From Achatina immaculata (lineage: Eukaryota; Mollusca; Gastropoda; Stylommatophora; Achatinidae), in the NCBI GenBank assembly GCA_009760885.1, contig CM019691.1, forward strand, positions 24,117,314-24,181,313: a DNA stretch of 64,000 nt, given 5' to 3'. The notes under the pieces were generated by a model. It saw only the letters and a list, made by a program, of their open reading frames with translations, had not been told where the DNA came from and searched no databases. Of this stretch, positions 56,358 through 64,000 are shown in pieces; the first letter of the stretch is position 1; each line of letters begins with the position of its first letter. The position numbers and the translations under genes were made by a program.

Positions 56358-57846
56358 CTTCTTCTTCTTCTTTTCGTTCACTTCTACCACCAAAAACCGC
56401 ACTGTGAACCTACTGAATTCACGCCTGTGGTCCTCGTTAGGTCCCGTGGTCCCCTGTGTGGTCCAAAATAGACCACACGAGATCCACGAGAGGACCACAA
56501 GGGGTTCAGAGTATCACAGTGCGTTAGCCTGTATTCTTGGTGGGTCTCGGAAGCGAGATTGCGTGACACCGTGGTTTTCATTGCACCAGTTTAGTCTAGG
56601 GTTGGACTTTCTCACCGGAAGACCTCGACGTGTTTAGGATATCAGTGCATCCCCGCTGGGTGAGAGGCGATAGCCCATCCAGGCCAGAGTTGGACTTTCT
56701 CACCGGAAAACCTCGACGTGTTTTGAGATACCCGTGTATCACAGCCGGGTGAGAGGTGGTTGCCCATCCAGTCCAGGGTTGGACTTTCTCACCGGAAAAC
56801 CTCAGCGTGATTAGGATACGCAAACATCCCCGCCGGGTGAGAGGTGGTTGCCTATCTAGACTTCCCTGGTCCAGTGTCTCCGACTTCAGCATTTTGCGGT
56901 CGTGGCCGCTACCCTTCCTAGTTGTGACCAGGATGAAGCTTTTGTCCAGGAGGACGAATCCTCGCCACTAATGACTTCTACCCCTGGGTTGAGCCGGTTT
57001 AGGCATTATCCCAGTATGGGCGTGTTTGGGACGGGACCGACCTCTAGGGCAGAGGTACTGTGACATGCATAGCCTTCAAGATTCACCCCTGGTATGAGGC
57101 GGTTTAGGCAAAATTCACCAATATGGGTGTTTATCAGGCGTTACCGACCTCTAGAGCGGAGGTGGCATGACATGTCTAGCCATCAAGTTCCACCCCTGGT
57201 GTGTGCCGGTTTAGGCATATTTCACCAGTGTAGGTGTATTTCGGACGTGGGCGGCCTCTAAAGCAGAGGTGCCGTGGTATAGCTCTCGTAGCGATACTAC
57301 TGGACATACCGGTTAAACTTCACTTTCCACCACCTTTTCCCATCGGCTCCGCACAGCAACCTTTATTTCTTTTCCGCATTTACTTCCTTAACCGGGAGGA
57401 GCTTCACTCCACGCGCGGCATTTGAAGAGTCTCGCCAGCAGTGTCTTAACCTCTGGGACAAGCCGGTTCATGCATTTCACCCGATATGACTGCACTTAGG
57501 ACGTGGCCGACCTCCAGACCAGAGGTGCCGTGATTTGACTGTTTGCTTCGCTTTATCCTTTCTACCACCTTTTCCGCAGTGATGCTGCGCGGCAACCTCA
57601 TTTGCAAATTTCTTCATTGGCCGGGAGGAGCACCGCTCCACGCACGGCAGCTGAAGATCTTGCCAACAGCGGCAGATGAGCTACCAAACGTGCCACTCAT
57701 CTACCCTAAGTAACCGGTTTTCAGGCGCCAGATATTCGCCCTCGCCCCTTCTCCTGTCAGTTTAAACAGTTCTGCCACGGGAAGGCCAGGAGCTGGACTT
57801 GACTGCCAGAGGCTGTTTGTGGCGCGTCTGCAGTCCTTAGAACCGA
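56358..57846 (-). mobile_element. R1 modular repeat, copy 3 (apparently full length)
   Basis: Same boundaries and module order as copy 2: 5' end CGGTTCTAAGGACTGC near 57846, and GAA-rich tail seen as CTT repeats near 56358-56372. The 98-codon minus-strand frame (56596-56892) is intact. Small indels separate it from copy 2, for example an extra CTTTT near 57368. Flanks on both sides are unrelated to those of copy 2, so this is dispersal rather than segmental duplication. Confidence 0.87.
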
Positions 57847-58625
57847 ACCAACTGCTGATTTACGACATTTTCTCCGAGAACGTTTTTTTTTCTCATTGCC
57901 AACTGCCTGTTCGCTTGCGATTTTTTTCTTTGTTTGTTTCATCTCTTTGTTTAATGCTCCGTTCTCGCAAGCATAAAGTAATGTTGGCCGTGTTTAGCTT
58001 CTGTTTACTCTTTACTATCATCGTCATCGTCGTCATCATCATCATCACCATCACGTGCTAATACTGACAGCCATTAGTAGCAATACTTCTCAGCGGATCT
58101 TGACCAGGCTCAGTTCGGCTACTTCCTGCCAAGACATCCTGTTATACCGTCCACGATCTTCTTTCTTAGCCCTCCTTTCACTCTCTCACCATTTAACTTT
58201 CCTGTTGTTTTGAACTTTTCAGTTCTTTTTCCCATTTTCATTACGTGCTACAATGAATGTTCCATGCCTTTATGGCTTAGTCACGTTCATTTCCACGAGG
58301 TGTCATGCTGGGATTGTTGGTAGGCACTGTCGCTCAATGCTTCGTCACAGATCTTGATACTCTCCATCAAGTCAGTGATTCGTGTGAGACATGAATGTAG
58401 ATCATTCCAGTCTGAAATGGTAATTAATTTTAAAAAAAACAAGAAACGTAAGAAGCAGGCAATTAATACTCTGTGATCATGAGAAAGAGGCATAACAATA
58501 GACTGAAAATCAGTCTTCAGGGGGAAAAGCTGAAGGAAAAAACAGAAAGAGTAGGGTACGACAAAGACTTAAATACGTGATTTCCAAAACGTCCTCCAGA
58601 GAGTAATCTGAAGATCTAGAAGGCT
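57847..58625. other. No gene recognised; ATC-rich microsatellite ~58018-58055
   Basis: Mixed ATC/GTC repeats give Ile/Val-rich frame ends. Nothing else seen. Confidence 0.45.
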
Positions 58626-58852
58626 ATGGGAAGGTCCAGGGCACAGGGGGGGGGGGGGATTCAGGGGACGGTGGGAAAATCAAGGGGGGAATGTGGGAAG
58701 ATCCAGGGGCAGCGGAAAGATTCAAAAGGCGGTTTGAAGATCCAGAGTGCAGTAGGAAGATCCAGAGTGCAGTGGGAAGATCCAGGAAACGAAGGGAAGA
58801 TTCAGAGGACGAAGGGAAGATTCAGGGGACGGTGGAAAGATCCAGGGGGCCC
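58626..58852. repeat. ~20-bp degenerate tandem repeat with G13 run
   Basis: The core GGGAAGATCCAGAGTGCAGT varies strongly between about 11 units. A G13 run lies at about 58646-58658. Confidence 0.8.
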
Positions 58853-58930
58853 CGATGGTAAAAGGCTTGGTAGGGTATATCAGATCCTTAAATGACGGGC
58901 AAAAGTTCATAGGGGGAGGGGGAGCGGTGC

Positions 58931-59403
58931 CATGGATCTGATTTTAGAAGCTTGGGAGAAGCATCGTGGATCTGGCTTCAGAAGCTTGGGAGAGGCGTCA
59001 TGGATCTGGCTTCAGAAGCTTGGGAGAGGCGTCCTGGATCAGGCTTTAGAAGCTTGGGAGAGGCGTCATGGATAAGGCTTTAGAAGCTTGGGAGAGGCGT
59101 CATGGATCAGGCTTTAGAAGCTTGGGAGAGGCGTCATGGATCTGGCTTCAGAAGCTTGGGAGAGGCGTCATGGATCAGGCTTTAGAAGCTTGGGAGAGGC
59201 GTCATGGATAAGGCTTTAGAAGCTTGGGAGAGGCGTCATGGATCAGGCTTTAGAAGCTTGGGAGAGGCGTCATGGATCGGGCTTTAGAAGCTTGGGAGAG
59301 GCGTCATGGATCAGGCTTCAGAAGCTTGGGAGAGGCGTCATGGATCAGGCTTTAGAAGCTTGAGAGATGCGCCATAGATCTGGCTTTAGAAGCTTGGGAG
59401 AGG
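58931..59403. repeat. 34-bp minisatellite, about 14 copies
   Basis: The unit is AGAAGCTTGGGAGAGGCGTC followed by ATGGATCAGGCTTT. Units vary at two or three recurring sites (ATCAGG, ATAAGG, ATCTGG), with variants interspersed. Confidence 0.96.
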
Positions 59404-59694
59404 CAAACTGAAAAGAATTTTGGGAATCACTGGTCTTGGTTGTGGGCGACACCAACAGACAGACAGGATTCAACCTGGCCATCTGCACTGTGACAGCAAG
59501 GCTCAGATCAAGCTGGACATCTACTACAGGTAGCCTTCTTCAGGAGATAATACAAGATAAGTGTAAACGATAACCCTTGAATTTTATTAAAATAAACCTG
59601 TACAATTATTGGCGATGCTGATTTTTTTTTTACTTCCTGATACTTTTTCTTCTTCTTTGAGAAGGTGCTGAATTCAACAGCTTTCCGAGCCATT
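59404..59694. other. Nothing recognised
   Basis: Short spacer between two tandem arrays. Confidence 0.4.
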
Positions 59695-59802
59695 TAAGCT
59701 TATTTCTGCAGACATTTAGGCTTATTTCTGCAGACATTTAGGCTTATTTCTGCAGACATTTAGGCTTATTTCTGCAGACATTTAGGCTTATTTCTGCAGA
59801 CA
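59695..59802. repeat. 22-bp tandem repeat, 5 copies
   Basis: The unit GGCTTATTTCTGCAGACATT plus TA is identical in almost all copies. Confidence 0.95.
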
Positions 59803-60300
59803 GGACAAGTCTCCATTCCTCTCTTTTCTTGCCAAATGTAGATTCCCAACAATTTGTAATACAGTATAAGAAAACAAAAGCACAGACCAAACCTGCCCAA
59901 AATCCATGACAGGTATGGATAAGTGTTACAGCGCAGTAAGGTTTACCAGAGAAACATTTAATCGATTTTCGATTACTTTTCTCTGCGTCCATGTGAACAG
60001 TGGCCGCAGGAAAGGAAACACACACTGCTTGTCTAGAATCTTTCTTTCCCCTCTTCCCCTCAATTTCTCTCCCCTCCCCCTTCCACGGTTCCTTTGATTT
60101 CAGTGAGACGTATAAAGCGTGCACCCAGATCAATTGCACTTCAGGTAAAAGTATTATGCATATAGAATAAGATAATGAATTATTCCGTGAGCGTTGTGAA
60201 TATTCATGAAAAAAAATGGAGTAGTTGCAGTTTTAGATTATTAATTACTATCAGAAGTGTAAGGAGTTTAAGTGGTGTCACTGAGGTAAGTGTGAATGTT
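59803..60300. other. Nothing recognised
   Basis: The 131-codon minus frame (59744-60139) ends in the 22-bp repeat and shows no domain. Confidence 0.4.
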
Positions 60301-60735
60301 TCATCATCATCATCATCATCATCATTACTCCCAATGGAGCATAAGGCATCACCAAAGGTTCTCCAGCCAATTCCTTCTTGAGCAAGTCGGGATACCTGAA
60401 ACTATGTCCCGCTTCCTTTAGTTCTCTCTGTGTTGTGCGTCTCCCATGTTCCTAATGGCCTGCCCCGTTTTCTTTTCTTGTGAGGTGTCCAAGTCAAGGC
60501 GGTATAGGGATGACTTGTTTTGTTTTTTCATTCGTAGTATGTGGTCCAACTTTTCCCATCTTCGTCCTTTGACTTCCTTAGTAATGTTCCCAATGCTCGT
60601 TCGTTGTGTTATTTCCTCGTTTTCCCGCGTTCTTCCCAGTGTATCACAAATTTCCTCAGACATCTTCCTGCAAATCCTCTCAGCCTGCTTTCTATTCTGC
60701 AATTGATTCTCCATGTTTCAGGCTGCATATAATAG
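60301..60735 (-). mobile_element. RTE-like LINE C-terminal fragment with ATG tail
   Basis: The minus-strand frame 60418-60714 reads NRKQAERICRKMSEEICD, EEITQRTSIGNITKEVKGRR, WEKLDHILRMKKQNKSS, EKKTGQAIRNMGDAQHREN, then a stop. The remaining C-terminal codons follow in another frame, and the element ends in ATG repeats at 60301-60325. RRWEKLDHILRM parallels RRWRWLGHVLRM at 12600. It is 5' truncated and dead. Confidence 0.78.
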
Positions 60736-60855
60736 AATGGAGCGCACACTGAATTTATAAATCCTGATTCTGATGTTTAGAGATTTAAAAGATACATTTG
60801 TAAAGAATACATCTGAACTTGGAAAGAAATTCTGCTGCTAGTATTTGAAACAATA

Positions 60856-61433
60856 TCAGTCAGTCAGTCATTTACACATCTCTTGTGGAACTTTGCCTCC
60901 CTAACAACTCTCCTGTAGGCCTCTCGATTGTAAGCAAGATGGCCTGCTGCTGATGCATCCTTTTGCAGATTATCAACGATGTCTTGCAGCTATATTCGCC
61001 TGGGTCTTCCACTCTTTCTTTTTCCCATTATGTATCCTTTCAAGACGGTCTTCTCTAAATTCTCATGGGGATTTTAATGTGTCCAAAATATTTAAGTTTT
61101 ATTTGTTTAATCCTCTTTACTAGCCAGCCTTCTTCAATATATTCTTGAATATGGATATATTTGTTCTTTTTTGTGTCCATGATATTTGAAGAATATTCTG
61201 TAGCATTTACATTCAAATGCATTTATGTGTTTCTGGGCTGTTTTGTTAAGTGTCCAGGTCTCACAGGCATATTTTGCGATGGGAAAGATGCATGCCCTTG
61301 AAAAAAATCTTATTTTTGTTTTTCTGTCGAGCAATAGATGTCCTCCTTTTAATTTCCCTCATTGTACCTTCATTATTAGTTAGTAATGATCAAAGATATT
61401 CAAAACTCTCCACCTCTTCCAATTTTTTCCTCA

Positions 61434-61493
<60 letters not shown>

Positions 61494-61498
61494 CAGCT
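60856..61498 (-). mobile_element. LINE-C copy 4 with a microsatellite inside
   Basis: Colinear with 10847-11500 in reverse complement: 3' tail of TGAC repeats (60857-60871), basic and GHI-like segments, YPYSRIY-like codons, AFECKCYR, FSRACIFPIAKYACETWTLN, ESFEYL. Stops and indels occur throughout. A TA microsatellite (61437-61492) interrupts the segment equivalent to EKLEEVESF/INEEK. Confidence 0.82.
61437..61492. repeat. TA microsatellite grown inside LINE-C
   Basis: About 28 TA units occupy the position where copy 2 reads GATACATATATCAG (about 11460-11473), so the run probably arose from that short TA-rich seed. Confidence 0.85.
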
Positions 61499-61995
61499 GC
61501 CTTAAATATCATGAAACATTTATCTGCTTCTTTGTGTCACGTGCCCTTTCTAGAACCTTGTCCCTCTCGCTGTCTCTCTCAGAGCGGCCATGCGGAAGTT
61601 GAACAGCGTCTGGCAATGAAATATTCCAACTTTCCATGATGTCCTGAGTCCACTTGCGTTGTGGTCGCCCCTTTTCTCATTTGCCAGGCATTATGCCTTC
61701 TACTATCACTCTCAATACAGTATTGTGTCTCTTGATGTGGCCGACGTTTTTCAGCGTTCTAATTGCGATAGTGATTACGAGGCATTTCTCTGCAAAATCT
61801 AATCCCATCAGTATGAATCATTTTCGTTCTATCCATGATATTCTAAATGCCCTTCTGTAACATTTTATTTCAAATGCTGCTATTCTCTTTTCTGGTGGAT
61901 TGTTGAGTGTCCATGTTTCGCATCCTTACGTTGCCACTGGCACCATGTAAGTTCTTAGTAAACATAGCTTTGTTTTCTTGATTGTACCTTGCCAG
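61499..61995 (-). mobile_element. LINE-D copy 2, C-terminal fragment
   Basis: Reverse complement matches LINE-D copy 1: the end near GTCACGTGCCC/TTCTAGAACC, RQWTQDIMESWNISLPDA-like codons, KRGDHNASGLRTS region, ENVGHIKRHN-like codons, ACETWTLNNPPEKR-like and MVPVAT segments. Junction with LINE-C copy 4 is at about 61500. Confidence 0.75.
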
Positions 61996-62159
61996 GTGCT
62001 CTTAGTTTGCGCTAGTTTCTGCTAGCGTATGACAATAAAAGATGCCTTGTGGCTTTCGAATCCTGTTCTGAGTTGTTCGCCATGTTCTAAGCCTGCTGCT
62101 GTGTTCCATTCTAAGGAACGAAGATCAGTGTAGCTTTCCTCGTTTCCGATTTCTTTGTT

Positions 62160-62395
62160 CTGCTGCAAGCGGAAGTAGTTACAGTAAGGGTAAGATACAA
62201 AGTTTTTACAAATATGAAACAATGAGGCTTTAACAAAATAAAGTAATAGAACCCAGCGGTGTGAGGTTAGACATAGAAAAACAAAACTATAGACGAAAGA
62301 TTTTTAGATGTGAGAGAAATGTCAAGAGAATTACCTGGGATTATAACCACAAACTCCGGTAGGACGAGCAACGGTCTAGCCGCAAGAAAACAGCG
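62160..62395. repeat. Unclassified repeat K, unit 1
   Basis: The stretch TGAAACAATGAGGCTTT...AGTAATAGAACCCAGCG recurs directly at about 62685-62735. The following part, ATGTCAAGAGAATTACCTGG, recurs inverted at about 62830-62850. Confidence 0.55.
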
Positions 62396-62639
62396 CATTA
62401 ACAAACTTGGCTATCTCGCACCCCTGCCACAAAAGCCAAGCCATTAAAGCTTGTCTGGTCGAAAACCCCCAAGACACCCGAAAATGGAACAACGTCATGA
62501 CACAGAAATTCCGTCGCTTAGATTCATTCTCCCGATTGTGCCAAATTTTTGGGACACAAACATACGCCCATGGTCTTATGCAAACGTCTAGTGTATACTG
62601 AACAATAATAACGACAAATAAACCAGTACTTTTTAGATG
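62396..62639. other. Nothing recognised
   Basis: A 64-codon plus frame (62407-62601) of balanced composition has no known motif. Confidence 0.35.
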
Positions 62640-62870
62640 AAGGTAGTTTCAGGTTATTGTTTCAGATACAATATTTTTAGAAATAGGAAACAACGAAGCT
62701 TTGTCACAGAGAAGTAATGGAACACAGTGTTGTATTATTAGGCCTCGAAATCAAAAGTGCTTTGTCCATGACTCTTCTCTCCTGGTTAGGCGGCTGCTCA
62801 TCCTACCAGAGTCCGTGCATAATGTCCCAGGTAATTCTCTTGTCATTTTCTTTCTCTAATGTCTAAAAGT
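62640..62870. repeat. Unclassified repeat K, unit 2 (part direct, part inverted)
   Basis: First half is in direct orientation to unit 1. The second half (ATCCTACCAGAGTC, CCCAGGTAATTCTCTTGTCA) is inverted. Confidence 0.55.
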
Positions 62871-63013
62871 GTTTTGTTTGTGATATTTTTCAGAGGCATA
62901 ACCGTACAACATCGTGTTCTGTTACTTTACCGTAAGATTAACAACCAGTCAGTCATCTTCCTTCTTTTCTACTGCTTATTCTTGCCCGCAAATTTCTACA
63001 AGAGTAGTACAAG

Positions 63014-63279
63014 AACGGCATACTTGCCTGAACAGCATACTTGTCTGAACAGCATACTTGCCTGAACAGCATACTTGTCTGAACAGCATACTTGTATGAA
63101 CAGCATACTTGTCTGAGCAGCATACTTGTCTGAGCAGCATACATGTCTGAGCGCATACTTGTCTGAGCAGCATACTTGTCTGAGCAGCATACTTGTCTGA
63201 GTAGCATACTTGTCTGAGCAGCATACTTGTCTGAGCAGCATACTTGTCTGAGCAGCATACTTGTCTGAGCAGCATACTT
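63014..63279. repeat. 17-bp minisatellite, about 16 copies
   Basis: The unit is AGCATACTTGTCTGAGC, with an AACAGCATACTTGTCTG variant on the left. One 15-bp unit lies near 63150. Since 17 is not a multiple of three, minus-strand frames run through it in all three phases. Confidence 0.96.
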
Positions 63280-63549
63280 CGGACTATATACACAAGTGAG
63301 TAGGAAAACAGGAAGGCGTCTTCTTTCATGGGTCTGCACATTTTACACGTTCTTTAGAATTAACCCAAAAAAAATGTATTCTGTTTATCTTTAGCAGCAG
63401 AAACCATGCTTCTTACATAGCCCTTCCTCTGGCATTATTAGCATTATCCGTTGCTTCACGCCCAAGGACGCGCATTACCTGCTTGATAATGTAGGAAATA
63501 TCACACTTTGCAATATTTGTTTTGAGCTTTTCCTTTGTTAAAGTGCCCA

Positions 63550-63700
63550 GCCGAAGCTGCCCCAGTTGTGAAAACTGGTACCTGGCTTATCATGGAGCTG
63601 GGAGGTCAAGGGAATCAGAAGTGCTGCTGACAACTTCACTCCCTAGTGTGTCGATTGCTCAAGAAAAATAAAAAACACTATAAGCACGCCTCCGTGGATT
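63550..63700 (+). mobile_element. Possible SINE-1 relic
   Basis: CCCCAGTTGTGAAAACTGGTACC, a GGAGCTGGGAGGTCAAGG-like stretch and CACTCCCTAGTGTGTCGATT align loosely, in order, with the SINE-1 body. No head is visible. Confidence 0.4.
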
Positions 63701-64000
63701 TAGAGCAGCTTCTATCTTTTTTTAGCTATTATTTTTGCCGTCAAAGTCAGATAGTTTCGATTATCCTCACTATGACATTTCTAGAAAACGATTAAATGGC
63801 ATATCTTTTTTTTATCTGTTCATTGCTATTTTTTCCGTAACCTACTGGGAGTCCACCTTGGGCAGAGAAGAAATTACTTCTCAGAGATTCCACAACTCCG
63901 AGGGAAGTAGCAAGGGGAAACCACTACTTCTCATTCATTATTCACGTGCAGAAAGAAGTAATCAGTGGAACATAATATAGCTGCATTCAGAGGCCTAATT
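63701..64000. other. Nothing recognised
   Basis: The 81-codon plus frame (63735-63980) has no signature. Confidence 0.4.

Noticed and set aside
62953..63341. Three overlapping minus-strand repeat proteins
   Set aside because: A 17-bp repeat reads open in all three phases, which is a property of the repeat.

Overview
This is a repeat-dominated, AT-rich stretch of an animal genome. I find no host gene with a convincing exon structure, and no rRNA gene, functional tRNA gene, operon, CRISPR array or viral gene. The lineage is inferred only from repeat content: many decayed RTE/BovB-type LINEs ending in short tandem tails, tRNA-headed SINEs, mariner remnants, and abundant GATA/GACA, GAA and minisatellite arrays. 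A lophotrochozoan, most likely a mollusc, fits best, but this is not proven.

Layout. Positions 1-1290, 3912-5393 and 56358-57846 hold three copies of a roughly 1.5-kb modular repeat, here called R1. Copies 1 and 2 face each other and copy 3 lies 51 kb away. R1 is built of internally repeated modules, ends in a GAA-rich tail and has no visible transposition protein. It is the best candidate for something undescribed. LINE fragments fall into several RTE-like groups: LINE-B (26.1, 27.8-29.1, 37.7, 43.2, 47.5-48.8 and 49.6 kb), LINE-C (6.0, 10.8-11.7, 31.0 and 60.9 kb), LINE-D (36.1-37.2, 52.7 and 61.5 kb), LINE-A 3' ends (2.0, 15.6 and 49.9 kb), and single fragments at 12.1, 42.7-43.8, 47.1 and 60.3 kb. 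The fullest reverse transcriptase regions are at 47.5-48.8 kb and 36.1-37.2 kb. Both are inactivated by stops, frameshifts or active-site loss.

Two SINE families with different tRNA-like heads share one body and 3' end (SINE-1 at 8.8, 19.9, 22.4, 38.2 and 51.6 kb; SINE-2 at 23.5 and 31.8 kb). Two mariner relics lie side by side at 41.2-42.6 kb, and the second is an internally deleted copy with both terminal inverted repeats. A further repeat, family H, occurs at 14.9, 15.4, 19.1 and 55.0 kb and forms a foldback at 15.1-15.56 kb. A second foldback carries the SINE-2 head in its loop at 23.45-23.74 kb.

The rest is tandem repeats. The largest are a 27-bp minisatellite (12.9-13.86 kb) that is open on both strands, a homogeneous 40-bp array (29.6-30.3 kb), a 24-bp array with higher-order structure (33.1-33.66 kb), a 34-bp array (58.9-59.4 kb), a 17-bp array (63.0-63.3 kb) and long GATA/GACA and CTT tracts. 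Nested insertions with target-site duplications at 31.0-31.4 kb and 43.18-43.25 kb give a relative order of events. The parts do not form a pathway; the window reads as a graveyard of transposable elements with active tandem-repeat growth.
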